NCBI GenBank assembly: GCA_037178625.1
Contig: CM074140.1
Span: 2,542,001-2,606,000, forward strand
DNA: 64,000 nt
Origin: Skeletonema tropicum
Taxonomy: Eukaryota; Bacillariophyta; Thalassiosirophyceae; Thalassiosirales; Thalassiosiraceae
Direction of reading: 5' to 3'
Below are positions 31,583 through 42,908 of the stretch, one piece after another. The position numbers and the translations under genes were made by a program. Within the stretch, counting starts at the first letter, position 1. Each line of letters starts with the position of its first letter. Under the pieces are notes generated by a model. The model had not been told where the DNA came from, did not search any database, and saw only the letters and a program-made list of their open reading frames with translations.

Positions 31583-32075
31583 TCGGCCCTCGGGGCCCCC
31601 GTTCATGGAGTGCAGAGCAGCGTAATAGGGGGCCGCAGGTGCCCTTCTATTACAGGTAGGAAATTCAGAATTATTCAGCCAAAATTTTCAACAGGGTTTA
31701 AGGGAGGAATCAGTACCTGGATGACACGTAGAGTCCTCGGTAGAGCCTACCGGCGTAGGATCTGTATGTGTTCCTATGTAGAAAGCAAGAAGTACCTGTT
31801 GAAAGCGAGAAATTTACTGTACTAAAGCCGCTTTTTGAGCATCTAAATCGGTCTGTATGAGAAAGAAATACAGGTTTTACACGGGCGTTAGTCGATTTAG
31901 TTTTTGTCTTTCTTCGTCGCGAGAAAATGTCTTTTTGTAAAACTGTGCTTGATATATCGAATCGTGCGCTTGCAGATGTTTTACTGATCACCAGATGCAG
32001 ACGCTTAATTGAGTTGTTGTATTCTTTGTGGTGAGAAAGTGTCTGTTTTGTAAAACTGTGCAGTGATCAATTTTA

Positions 32076-33165
32076 CTAATCACCAGATGAAGATCCTGCG
32101 AAGTAATCACTTGGGATTTCATGATCCTTCTTCGCTTCTTTCCACTTCTTGTTCGGGTTGGTTATGATGTTGGTAATCCTGGTTGTCAGGTCTGTCCTGT
32201 CTTTGATGAAATTGCCCTTGATTGCTGCTGCGTACGATGTTTCTGTGATTTCTTCCAACTTTCTCTTGCTATACCTCGTCTTCGACTCTTCTGCCTTCCC
32301 CTCCAAGTATTTCACCCAATTTGCTCGCTTCTTGTACGATTCGCAGAACTGGCCATTTTGCTTTCTCTTGCAATTTTTTAATCGGTTCGTTGAAATGTTG
32401 CTTCCGGTCCAGTATATGGCACTGTCCGACGGGTATGCTTGATCTTTGGAGCCAAGTGTTTTGCCTCTGCTGGTAGCCACGTACATTGTTCCAAGAAACT
32501 TGCTAATCTCCCACAACTCATCTGCTGGATCTATTATCATGCGGTTCCAGCGGTCTCCTTTGTCGAATCCAGCTTCGAGTCCTTGACAGCGGTGGATGGT
32601 GATGGCGTAGGCAATTTGCAATGGCATGAATAATGCGGTGCAGCATCCCCTGTTGCAAATCTGCTCGTAGGGTGGGATTGGCACGTGCTGTGCGCAATAA
32701 GTTGGGGTAGGATGCATTTGTATCAGTATGAAATGAGTTAGTAGTGTTTTCACAGAGAGTGGCAATTGTCTTGTGTCTTTCGTGTGTCAACTTTTACTCA
32801 CCGTTGGGTTGTTCTTGTCCCATGGGTCCTCGCCTGGTGGTGGTTTGTATGTAGGGAAATCCACAACAATGTACTTCGGTAGGCTAACCTCACCTTTACC
32901 GTTTGGTCCAACGGAGCGATCCTTATCGTAAACGATCTCGACTACTACCCCAATAGCTGAGACGTACAATCCTGAGTTGGGATCGATGTTGGCTGACTCC
33001 AAGCAAACATGTGCACCTACGCACACATCAAAGGTGTAGAATAGCCTCCTGCCGTAAAAGTGCGACTGGTATGCTGTGTTATTGCCCGCCATCCTGCTGC
33101 TGAATTGACACCTGAGCCTAGCTATTGGTACTTTCAGTCGTTCGTGTGTTTTGATCAGAATGTCT
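32076..33165 (-). pseudogene. Helicase C-terminal fragment of Helitron A'
   Basis: Exons 33165-32802 and 32687-32076 with the same 114-bp intron as in Helitron A. It keeps motifs V and VI but not Walker A/B. The former Met codon of DMLIKTHERL is changed to Ile, and upstream sequence is unrelated to the helicase. Protein identity to Helitron A is very high, so the truncation is recent. Confidence 0.75.
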
Positions 33166-33280
33166 ACGTAGGCAGTTGCATTTGTTTATTAGGTAAAATT
33201 GTTCAGTGATCGATTATACTAAAATGATTCAATAAGCAAGCGATACTTAGTGCGGCAGTGCACATGCACACAAAATAAAC

Positions 33281-34061
33281 TCACATGATAGTTGAATCAG
33301 GAGAGGCCTTCTCTCCGACAGGTACCGGTTTAGACTTTTTCGTGACAGCACCTTTCTCGGACAAATCCGGTTCATCATCATCTTGAACAGGTTGATCACG
33401 GGAGCCCGAATGAGTTTTGTCTTCAAGTACAAGTTTCCCGTTCTCATCACTGGTGTGAAGTTGAAGGTTGAAAAAAAAACTTGGAAGTAAAAAGGAAAGA
33501 CAGAATTAGTAAAACGGTACAATGAACAAAAATACCAAAATCATTGAACCACACGAAGGTTAACCTTCTCTCTTACCAAAAATGCTCACAATTTGAAGTG
33601 TACGGCGCTTGGCTTGTACCTCCTTTCTGAGCAATAGCGGCAAACATTAAGAAGTTGACCGCTGCAGACACCAGATCATCTTTGTCAGTAGAATCAGTCT
33701 TACCAACTGGGACATTCGGGTAATGTTCAGACAGTTCATTCAGGATGTACTTGATTGACCCGACTTCAAAGACGGAAAGAGCAGAAAAGAGCAGTTGTTC
33801 CTTCTCCAACTTGGCAACGTCAAACCCATCGCCTAATGCAACAGACGCTAGCAGCAAGAAGATACGATCGTCGGTACGCACCAAACGCCAATTGATGTCT
33901 GTTACGCTCAATGCAATGACAGGAGCCGACGGTTTAGCGGCAGTCTTGACCCCTGACGAAGTAAGACGTGCATCGACATTGCTCCGATTCCGCACGGCAC
34001 GGAAGCCCTTACCATTACTACCAACGGTGGATATAACTGGATTTGTGTTGCCAAACTTCAT
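33281..34061 (-). CDS. Helitron accessory protein, A' type, two exons
   Basis: Exons 34061-33577 and 33449-33281 (127-bp GT-AG intron) join to 217 codons plus stop. It begins MKFGNTNPVISTVGSNGKGF, followed by a conserved domain: W-RLVRTDDRIF, LLFSALSVFEVGSIKYILNE, KDDLVSAAVNFL. The second exon is acidic then Lys/Pro-rich and probably disordered. The C-terminal helix-loop-helix part of the domain resembles a SAP motif loosely. A GTGAGT overlaps the stop (33284-33279), so a further exon is possible. Identical apart from its start context to the copy in A'' (55474-56254). It has the same position relative to the 5' end as the Helitron A and B accessory genes. Function unknown. Confidence 0.6.
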
Positions 34062-35214
34062 TATTTATTCGGACAATGTAGAAATGTGATGATGTAAATG
34101 ATGCAATGCATAATTTATGAGAGCTGTTGAACGGCTCGACAACGTACAAACTGCCTACATAACCGCCGCCAACGCACCAGCGCAATAATCAGCAGAGAAC
34201 AATGCAATCAATAACCAACCACGTCATGAAGTAAACGAGTTCCTTCGTAAGCTACGTCGGCAACACAAGATCTTGTGGTTCAACACATCGACAACACGTC
34301 GACAAAAAGATTCAGCTCAACACAAGACGTCGACGTGGAGTTAAGAACTGACGTATTGATCAGTACGTGGCCAAAGATCGGCAGTTATTCAAATGCAAAC
34401 ACGTCGGCAACCAACGTCGGCGTCTATTTAGACTTGCATCAATAGACGACTCGGCAGATAATGTAATTGAGCCAATGTCGACCTGAGTACTTGCTGCATG
34501 AACTTAAATACTTTTTTGTTCATTGGATTTTCCCAACACCTGACTTCTGGTACTTTGTGACGTAAGACGATTGGAATCAAGTGTACTAATTCCTTAAGTA
34601 ACGAAGTTTACCACGTCACTCAGAGAAAAATTAAGAAAATAGAGGGTGACGGGGATGCACATCGGAAAGAACGAAGAAGCTCATCGACAATCTGACTTAA
34701 TTAGCCTGGAAAAGTCCTTTTTAGCACAAATCAAGCATTTTTAGATCTAAATCATAAGATATAGCATCTAAATGACAATCAAAATGGGCATTTCAGCGGG
34801 GATAGGAGGGGGGAAAATCCCAACACTTCAAGTTGAAGTTCCGGAAGTAATTCAGAGCAAAGCACGTAGCTACGCTACTTTGGATCTCCCCGATGGAAAA
34901 GATATGCCTTGTACGCTGGCCCACGCCCACGAAACGCCAACAAAACTTACGACCGTTAGAACAATGACAGCTACCACGCCTTTTCTCATTCTTGAGACCT
35001 TTTGATTCAAATTTTTTGTGGCATGTCTCCACGCAATTAGAACCGCTGATGAAGGTGGCTAAGCTCCACCGAAACTCGTAATTAATGAATCATAAAGAGT
35101 TCGGTTATATTGCTTACTACCATCATCTGGAAAAACTCCTAGCTTGTAATAAGGACTTCGTGGCTTATTGCATTCAAGACATTTCTTTTCACATTGATAA
35201 AGATTGACAACGTC

Positions 35215-35324
35215 ATTGCAGAGCAACTTTATAGCCGTATTCTATTGTAAAGAGACTAATTGGTAAAATTGTGCACAGCACAATTATACCAATTAAGGCC
35301 AACGTCATTGCAGAGCAACTTTAT
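35215..35324 (-). promoter_or_regulatory. Two iteron-like repeats and an extended palindrome in A'
   Basis: TATAAAGTTGCTCTGCAAT occurs at about 35215-35232 and 35306-35324 (minus strand), flanking the 37-bp palindrome at 35258-35294. The mirrored arrangement is at 54208-54318 in A''. Confidence 0.65.
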
Positions 35325-35466
35325 AGCCGAATTCCGTTGTATAAAGACTACTGACAAGCCACACAGCAAATGGCCAACAGCAAGATGACGACACAATACT
35401 TTACAGGCCCCGAGGGCCCGCGCTGAACCGCCACCACTATCGCACCATTCTGCGCGCCCCTGTTTA

Positions 35467-36552
35467 TAATGCCTTCATTCGTTTGGATAGCATCTAGTAA
35501 TGCCATGTACAAGAGAGTATTTTTCTTCTTGTAGAGTTTCACCTCCTCTGGAGAACTAGTCAACGGATTTGGGGGAGAAGATCCTTGCTTGATGATATCG
35601 TCAGAATCAATGAGCACTAGTTTCCCAATATGCTTGATCTTCCAAGTGGTCCAATCGGAAGCTGATTCAAGTTTCCCCCAAGTTTCCTCGCTGGCTTTGA
35701 TCCTCTTCTCAAAGCTAATTAATGCAGTAAGTGCCGCAGATCTGCAAGCAACTGGTGTTGTCAACCCGGTGGTGATATTATTTCTGGTAGGTGGTTGTCC
35801 AGACAAAGTAGATGTTGCAGTAGATGCAGCTGTGGCTGTAGTTGAAGGCAATGGAACAGCGGTGTTATTATTAATATTCGTAGTGGTGGTAGTCGGAACG
35901 GTAGATGCCTTAGTACTGATGTTGGTATTTCCAGTAAGCACCGCTGGTGTAAGGATGGGAATATTAACGTTGGCATCCGCTGTGGGTGTCGGAGGAGAAG
36001 TCGTGTTGTTATTTCCAGCAGTAGAGCGTCCAGGTGGTACACTGGCAAAACACCCACGTCTGTGACGTCTCTCAGCTTGAAGGGCAGCTTCATGATCATA
36101 AGAAACGGTTCCGTCACCATGTTGTCCTCTTCGTCCATGATTATCAAGCACCAGGAACCGATCAAACTTGCTGCGGGATATATCACACGAAAAGTCAAAT
36201 GGACAATCTGGCAAGGTCCCATAGGCGTTCTGAGTCCAATTGATGTAGCTGGGTACTACCAGCATCAATTCCTCAAACATTCTCTTGGTGATCATCTCCT
36301 CCCCATTAGGATCTCCACTTTTCCACCTAACGCGTTTCATGACGTCTGCATCTTTAACAGCGTCGAACAAATCCAAACGAGAAAGAATCGAGTTAGACTT
36401 GAGGGTACTCTTCAGATTCTTGTCGTTTTCAAACAACTCGGTGATGACATAAAATTAACGGAAATCTTAAAGTACGTCATGGTTGGCCCTCCAGGGGCGA
36501 AATTATCTACAATTGATATCTCATCCTCGAATCCTCTTGGATTATTAGCCAT
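35467..36552 (-). pseudogene. Element 1 gag, N-terminal part
   Basis: It starts at ATG 36552 (MANNPRGFEDEIS). A 64-bp SINE tail (36451-36514) interrupts it after about 13 codons, then the frame resumes ITELFENDKNLKSTLKS and runs to the A' insertion at 35467. It aligns with element 2 gag: LDLFDAVKDADVMKRVRW versus FDLIDAIKDDETLKKMRW, and GTLPDCPFDFSCD versus GTLPMHPVNIVID. A Thr/Asn-rich tract (about 35800-35980) is unique to this copy. Confidence 0.7.
36451..36514 (-). mobile_element. 64-bp SINE 3' tail inside gag 1
   Basis: On the minus strand this reads TAGATAATTTCGCCCCTGG ... TTTCCGTTAATTTT, matching the 3' end of the SINE at 60369-60687 over about 64 bp. It is a 5'-truncated copy. A clear target duplication was not found. 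The gag frame needs an insert length of 2 modulo 3 to be restored. Confidence 0.75.
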
Positions 36553-36668
36553 CTTGACCTGGCCTATGAAATGGTGCGCGCGGCGATTTGTGACTGCATG
36601 TTGTGTATGGTGTGTAGTGCGGCGCGGGCCCTCGGGGCCTGTTTTTTTTTTGTGCAATGTACCCGTCT

Positions 36669-36790
36669 ATAAATTTGCTCTGCAATGCTTGTTGTTGTAA
36701 CATAAATGTGTCATGATGTCAAAATTATTCTGTGGATTTCGTGTTGGATTTTTTTTTGCAATGTATCCGTCTATAAAGTTGCTCTGCAAT
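36669..36790 (+). promoter_or_regulatory. Two iteron-like TATAAA/TTGCTCTGCAA repeats in B1
   Basis: Copies at 36669-36687 (TATAAATTTGCTCTGCAAT) and 36772-36790. The same pair occurs inverted in B2 (50312-50330 and 50416-50434). Confidence 0.65.
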
Positions 36791-38064
36791 GCTTGTTTAA
36801 TAACATTCTTATAACAGAAACGTTTTATAGTACATACTCACTTACTTACTTAGAGCCGTTCCAAGCAAAATTGCATCGTAGATGCATAAGATTTTGATAG
36901 CAGCTAACAAAAAAGTGCAGCGCGCTTTCCGAGCACAACTGCATGCATGCATGTTTTTTCGTTCGACAGTCAGTATCTAACATCATAGCCGCTACTCTCA
37001 TAGCCACCACGTTGCACAAACCCTACCAATAGTAATATCCAGTGAACTATATCGCAGACAACACCCTTTGCAACTATTCAGCCGCAGGGTTTTATTATTA
37101 CAACTGTCTACACCGCATAAATAAATGACTAATACATGCTACATAAATGTCATTTCTGTCTATGATGTTGCTATTTTTATCCAGCCTATTGCAATATTAT
37201 GGACAATAAATAGCCGACACTTCTTATATATAATAATGTTGATGAGTTGCGGTCTTTAGAGCCGCTCGATCCGCCGTCTACAGGCTTATTGTTGTGTTAG
37301 AGTGTCAAATTATTTATGCAATTTTGTGCACATCTTGTGTCCTTGGTATTTTGGAGGTGTGGGGGGGCTTTAATGGTCATTCCGAGCAACCAGAATCTCA
37401 CTTCATATTATCATCGGCGATGGGTAGCGGAGGGGTAGTGCCTATAGATGTTTATCATCTTCGATGGGTGCAGGGAAGGTGGTTGTTTTCATTTCAAATC
37501 TCAATGAAGTGGATTGCAATGATATTATCTCCACCCCTACAGCAGCCGAAACGCCACACTGCTGCGAAAAAATCGCCATAATGTCGTTTAAGGGATGGGC
37601 CATCGATACCTTATGAAATATACTCATGGACTGAGATAGGCGGCCATACTAGGGGTGCCATTGTAGGCCATTGTGGTGGCATCTTTTTCTCTTTTTCTGC
37701 ACGATCATCGATCATGCAAAAACCGAGTTGGCTTTTTGACGAAATAATTTACCGATCGCGTTTGACAGTACTTTATACCGATCGCGTTTTACATATTCTC
37801 AAATATATGACGTCACTTGTTCCTCTCCTAACTTCAACGTGTCAGCTTCTCTGCTGGCAGGAAGAACATGTCGCCATCCGTGACTTTTCCGCGCAGCCAC
37901 TCATCGACTATCATGCTACGGAACACCACATGCAATTAGAAGAGTGCATAAATAATAATGAGTGGCTTGCGTATAACATTCCTCGCACGCAAATCAATAT
38001 CTTAAATATGTGACCATTACGGACCGGCATAACCAAACCACGAACAAAATTGACCGTATAAAAT
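36791..38064. other. 5' non-coding region of Helitron B1
   Basis: Includes AT-rich stretches and short frames without domains. It is almost identical to 49036-50311 in B2. Confidence 0.5.
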
Positions 38065-39733
38065 ATGCACACTTCAAGAGAGAAAGCGCAGCAACAGCAA
38101 CCATCCTCTTCCGACGTGAACAGCAAGAGCGCTCGGAAGGGTGATAGATGCTCATTTCTGTCTATTCGTCAAATAATTTACAAAGTCCAATGGCCGAAAG
38201 TGCGTGTAGGCGATCATATCATCCGCGAAATAGTAGAATTACAATCATCGCGCAATCCATGCTTCGAACACTCTACTGATCCACATACTCTTCTGAGGCT
38301 TGTTCTTTCCTCTTGCAATATGCGTGAACTAAAACATGTATTGTCTGAGCTAGGATGCGTAATGGATCTATATCGCACCAGACAGGAACAATTATCTATC
38401 GCTTACAATGTCATTTCCAATCGCAACGTTACCTGTAACGGTTCAAGCTCGGCTCAGTTCTACAAATCGGATGCAGAAAGCAAAGCTGGAATAATGAATT
38501 ATGGCCGTTGTGTAAATAACAGTCATAACTTGCAGTCGTTGGCTGCTCCAGAGTGTTCCAGCATATTGTCTAATGGGTAAGTCCGAAAGTGTATTGTTAA
38601 GATGAGCTGAAATTGGAAGAAGCGTCTTATGTGATTCAGAATTTCATGTATAAGCGAAACGCTTAACACTGCGTAAAACATTACGTAGAGTGATCGTACG
38701 AACATAGAAAGGATCGCTCATTCATCTACATTTAAGTCGCTTTTTGCTGTGTGGTATTAACCTTCCATAGAGTTCATGCCAAAAATAAAATTGTGATGTA
38801 TGCAAATTTATTTTAAACTTGAACTGGTATTGTTTCTCCCATATGAATGTCGTCATGTCAAAAACTAATCACTTATCCTTACTTATCCCTATTTTCATTT
38901 ACTTCAGCAATGGCGGTGTGACAGCGGGCAACAAAAAAGATGTTGTCGACAACAACAAGAACGAGCATGATATACCTCTTCTGCAGACAAAGCAAGGCGA
39001 TTGCATCTCTCCCGCTCATGTTAGATGCACTAACTTTGAGCAGGCAGAAGCATTTGATGCATCATGCAAATCATGGAGATCATGCGATAATAATAATGAT
39101 TATGACGTTGTCGAGCAGGCGAGTTCTTTGTTAAAGTTAAAGCAATCATCAAAAAATTATGACATCGAACAGCAGTGCCCTAAAGAGAGCAATGGTAGTG
39201 CCGCAACTCCAGTGAATACTCATCATCCGTCTGAAACGGACATACCAGCGTCTACTCCTTCTGATGAGGAGTCAGCAGTTGACCCAACTAATCTTCCGGC
39301 GTTGCTGTATCATGCTGGGGAACAACCTGCTACTGTTCGCGCATATCGCCGCTGCTCAGAAGATCGCAGTCTTGTGGGCCGCCAAACCATTCGCGATCAT
39401 TTATATGATTCTCCGTCTACCAGTAGACTTCCGCGCAGCTGTCTCGACCGCCTGTTTCATGAGTCTTCTGGTTCTACCGTGAAGGATTATCCGTGTCGTA
39501 ATGCTACTTCGGTTGCTAGACTGTCAGGAGAACGTGATAATGATGGCACCAATATGGGTGTTGGTAATGTTGATAACGCCCCCTTGGAAGCAGACGATGC
39601 TGGTGTATTTCGTAGCAATAATGGCAATGCAGCTCGGCCAGTTGGAGTTGGAGAAATTCCACAGAACACAAAAGCGTCTGGAACTATTGGATCTATGTTG
39701 GGAGAGCTGTCGGAAAAGGGAATCCAACGGTGA
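38065..39733 (+). CDS. Helitron accessory protein, B type, two exons
   Basis: Exons 38065-38576 and 38908-39733 (331-bp GT-AG intron) join to 445 codons plus stop. Residues about 30-115 contain the accessory domain (W-PKVRVGDHII, LLRLVLSSCNMRELKHVLSE, RQEQLSIAYNVIS), aligning with the A and A' proteins. The remaining 300 residues are hydrophilic, Ser/Asn/Asp-rich, with short Arg-rich helices (RQTIRDHLYDSPSTSRLPRS). The last codons CAACGG TGA overlap the donor GGTGAGTG used by the helicase intron, so the 3' end was joined to the helicase by recombination at AATCCAACGGTGAG. The product may end there or be spliced out of frame into the helicase tail. B2 copy differs by a few amino acids. Confidence 0.55.
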
Positions 39734-39837
39734 GTGAATGTAGAAATGTATTCTTGAATTCGAAATATAGCATGGCACTGATCAATCATCCCTCTTTACA
39801 CAAATTTGTAATCACTCCACTCCACCACTCCACTCAG

Positions 39838-40431
39838 CACGTGCCAATACCACCCTACACTCACATCTGCAACAAGGGATGCTGTACTGCCACGTTCATG
39901 CCCCTGCAAATTGCATTCGCAATCACAATACACCGCTGCCAGGGCATGGAGGCCGGGTTCGGCAAGGACGATCGATGGAATCGCATGGTGATAGATCCGT
40001 CAGATGAGCTCTGGGAGAGAAGCCAGTGCCTTGGGACAGGATACGTTGCTACCAGCAGGGGCAAAACACTTGGTTCCAAAAATGTTATGCACCCGACGGA
40101 TAGTGCCATTTATTGGACAGGGCCGAGCGTGTCTGTAGAACGGTTACACAATTGCAAGACGAACCAAGATGGCCAACTCTGCAAACTCTTCAAGAAGCGG
40201 GACAAATGGGTCAAGTACCTTGACGGCAAGGCAGAAGAAACCAAGACAAGATACAACAAGAGAAAGCTCGACAAAATGACGAAAACGACTTACCAAAAGG
40301 CAGTGAGTGGTACTTTAATAAAGAATAGAGAGGACCTGACAAACCGCATCACCGAAATCATAACCAACCCAAACAAAAAATGGAAAGAAGCGAAGAAAGA
40401 ATACCAATTGCCACGCGATTATTTTGCCTAG
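39838..40431 (+). pseudogene. Helicase C-terminal exon, B1 copy 1
   Basis: This exon follows a 108-bp intron (39730-39837) and starts HVPIPPYTHICNKGCC, with motif V AITIHRCQG and motif VI YVATSRGKT, ending KKEYQLPRDYFA. Upstream helicase sequence is absent, replaced by the accessory gene. It is the left copy of an 833-bp direct duplication. Confidence 0.75.
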
Positions 40432-40465
40432 TGGACGATACAATGCAATATTCACAACTTGCATG

Positions 40466-40500
40466 GAAAATAAATTTGTCTTCAAGACAAATTTATTTTC
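40466..40500. promoter_or_regulatory. Perfect 35-bp palindrome after the B1 helicase stop, copy 1
   Basis: GAAAATAAATTTGTCTT and its exact complement AAGACAAATTTATTTTC surround a single C. It lies about 35 bp after the helicase stop, the same place where Helitron A has its own, unrelated palindrome. Confidence 0.8.
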
Positions 40501-40568
40501 AATCGAGCATTATGACAAATTAACGACAATCAATAAAGGATACAACAAAGGGAGAATATTTCTCGTCA

Positions 40569-41613
40569 GAAACGGCTGTCAGTACCGGTAGCACGGCTCA
40601 GATGCCAATTCAAGAGCAACATGGTTGGCAATCCCACTGTGTACCAGTTGCATTTCTTCGGCAAAAAGATGTTGTACACTTTAGACGTTTCCGTTGGTGT
40701 GCACGTGTGCCTGGAGACAGCGAACATTGATCCGAACTCTGGCCTGTACGTTGGAGCGATTGGGAAGGTGATTGACATCGTTTATGACGAGCAGCACTCC
40801 GTAGGACCAAACACAAATGGTGTTGAATCCCTCCCAAAGTATATAGTCGTTGATTTCCCATACTTCAAACCGCGGCAAGGCATTGAACCCTGGGACAAAA
40901 AGAATCCAACGGTGAGTGAATGTAGAAATGTATTCTTGAATTCGAAATATAGCATGGCACTGATCAATCATCCCTCTTTACACAAATTTGCAATCACTCC
41001 ACTCCACCACTCCACTCAGCACGTGCCAATACCACCCTACACTCACATCTGCAACAAGGGATGCTGTACTGCCACGTTCATGCCCCTGCAAATTGCATTC
41101 GCAATCACAATACACCGCTGCCAGGGCATGGAGGCCGGGTTCGGCAAGGACGATCGATGGAATCGCATGGTGATAGATCCGTCAGATGAGCTCTGGGAGA
41201 GAAGCCAGTGCCTTGGGACAGGATACGTTGCTACCAGCAGGGGCAAAACACTTGGTTCCAAAAATGTTATGCACCCGACGGATAGTGCCATTTATTGGAC
41301 AGGGCCGAGCGTGTCTGTAGAACGGTTACACAATTGCAAGACGAACCAAGATGGCCAACTCTGCAAACTCTTCAAGAAGCGGGACAAATGGGTCAAGTAC
41401 CTTGACGGCAAGGCAGAAGAAACCAAGACAAGATACAACAAAAGAAAGCTTGATGAAATGACGAAAACAACTTATCAAAAGGCAGTGAGTGGTACTTTAA
41501 TAAAGAATAGAGAGGACCTGACGAACCGCATCACCGAAATCATAACCAGCCCAAACAAAAAATGGAAAGAAACGAAGAAAGAATACCAATTGCCACGCGA
41601 TTATTTTGCCTAG
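40569..41613 (+). pseudogene. Helicase C-terminal fragment, B1 copy 2
   Basis: Exons 40569-40911 and 41020-41613 with a 108-bp intron. The first exon adds RLSVPVARLRCQFKSNMVGN and the DFPYFKPRQGIEPWDKKNPT segment, aligned with Helitron A. Walker motifs are missing. The second exon repeats 39838-40431 with a few substitutions (ITSPNKKWKETKKEYQ). Confidence 0.75.
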
Positions 41614-41647
41614 TGGACGATACAATGCGATATTCACAACTTGCATG

Positions 41648-41682
41648 GAAAATAAATTTGTCTTCAAGACAAATTTATTATC
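41648..41682. promoter_or_regulatory. 35-bp palindrome after the B1 helicase stop, copy 2
   Basis: This is the second copy of the palindrome with one mismatch (TATTATC instead of TATTTTC). B2 has the equivalent at 46600-46634. Confidence 0.75.
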
Positions 41683-41750
41683 AATCGCGGCAACATGACA
41701 AATTAACGACAATCAATAAAGGATACAACAAAGGGAGAATATTTCTCGTG

Positions 41751-42107
41751 ATGAAGAAACATGTCACCTATAATGACAATGTACCTGTATTTCTTTCTGC
41801 AAATGATGGTATCCTCGACAGATATAGCCAATCAATTTCTGTAAAAAGCGCGTTTAAGCCAGGTACTTCTTGCTTTCTACGTAGGAACAAGTACAAATCC
41901 TACAGCGGTATGGTCTACAGAGCCTCTACGTGTCCAGCAGGTAAACTTTCTCACTAAACAGCTACTATACTGATTCCTACCAAGATCCCTGTAGAAAAGT
42001 AGTTTGGAAAAAAATGGAGAATTTGTGACCATAAGGGGTTGGGCACCTCCTGGCCCCGTTATCGACACTTCACTGCGCTTGTTTCGACCCGGGGCCCCGA
42101 GGGCCGA
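41751..42107 (+). other. 3' terminal region of Helitron B1
   Basis: Downstream of the helicase. The segment with GGTACTTCTTGCTTTCTACG and later GTAAAC-TTCTCACTAAA, ACTGATTCCTACC and CTGTAGAA is conserved with Helitron A despite otherwise divergent DNA. The end is GGGGCCCCGAGGGCCGA. Confidence 0.65.
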
Positions 42108-42220
42108 TCACGGGTAACTTCCTAAACTCAAAAGAACGAACTCACTGGGCCGGCGACACCAAAGCCTGCCTCGGATCTCCAATAAGGATTACCTCTTCAA
42201 ATAAGTCAAAGCTTTCTCAG

Positions 42221-42716
42221 TGACAACTTAGGATTTGGAACGCTGCCTTTTTATCATCATTATCGGGAATATGGGATTTAGGAATTATGGGAATGGGGAT
42301 TTACGTTATTTCACGTCGTCATCGACAAGAAACCAGCTGCTCGGAAGTAGCCATCTGCTTGTTTTGGCGGGATAAGATTTTATTTCACCACAGGTTGAAG
42401 CACTACCATGACACGTCGACCTCTCACTTAGTAGATAGAAATAAAGAATAAACAACGTGTAGTAGACGAAGCCGACAATGGCGGAGACTTCTCCCAATAA
42501 TACTTCGATAGTCGGGTAGGATAGATGAGCAGATAGCTCCAACATCCAGCTTAATTTGGTATTTGAACTCAACGTTCCAGAATCTTCATACGTCCTTCAT
42601 CCTTCACTTCCGCCGAGTCACCCGTCGTTCAGATCAGTGATCCTCGTACAGCAAGTCAACGTCGATGTACGCATATAGATTTCTCAGGCTTTGAGCAGAT
42701 AATACTCAACTTGAGA
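42221..42716 (+). repeat. 5' LTR of element 2
   Basis: Direct repeat of 53061-53556. The following GATTATCATTGTCTCG is the putative primer-binding region shared with elements 1 and 3. Confidence 0.9.
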
Positions 42717-42908
42717 GATTATCATTGTCTCGGGTTTTCTACATAGCTATCAGACCACCGTTGTATTGTCTGATCAAGCCGGACGTAAGAAATCTAGAGA
42801 TCATCCTCACGTCACTGATTTAAGTGGACTTCAACTTGCCGGGTTAACACCTCGCTCAACAGAACTTCCTTTCATACCAAGTGGACACCGTGAAAAGCCA
42901 ATCAAAAA

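Larger units (their letters stand above)
31583..35466 (-). mobile_element. Helitron A' (3,884 bp, deletion/chimeric derivative)
   Basis: Left end TCGGCCC at 31583 and right end CTGTTTA at 35466, inserted in element 1 gag with no target duplication. The left 1.57 kb is near-identical to Helitron A (17733-19340). From about 33160 rightwards it instead carries a different accessory gene and 5' region. The Rep domain and most of the helicase are missing, so it can move only in trans. Confidence 0.88.
39730..41750 (+). repeat. 833-bp direct duplication in Helitron B1
   Basis: 39730-40565 and 40912-41750 are direct repeats covering the helicase intron, last exon and palindrome, separated by a 346-bp helicase segment. 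B2 has one copy only. Confidence 0.85.
36567..42107 (+). mobile_element. Helitron B1 (5,541 bp)
   Basis: In RepHel orientation it starts TGAAATGGTGCGCG and ends GGGGCCCCGAGGGCCGA, inserted after an A in the element 1 leader. The subterminal GGCCCTCGGGGCC is at 36627-36639. It is nearly identical to B2 (46176-50532) but has an extra 1.18 kb containing a second helicase tail. It carries the B accessory gene and only C-terminal helicase pieces, so it is non-autonomous. Confidence 0.88.

Noticed and set aside
38065..39733. Host gene captured by Helitron B
   Set aside because: The domain aligns with accessory proteins of A and A' at the same position, so it is an element gene and not a recent host capture; capture of the long C-terminal part remains possible.
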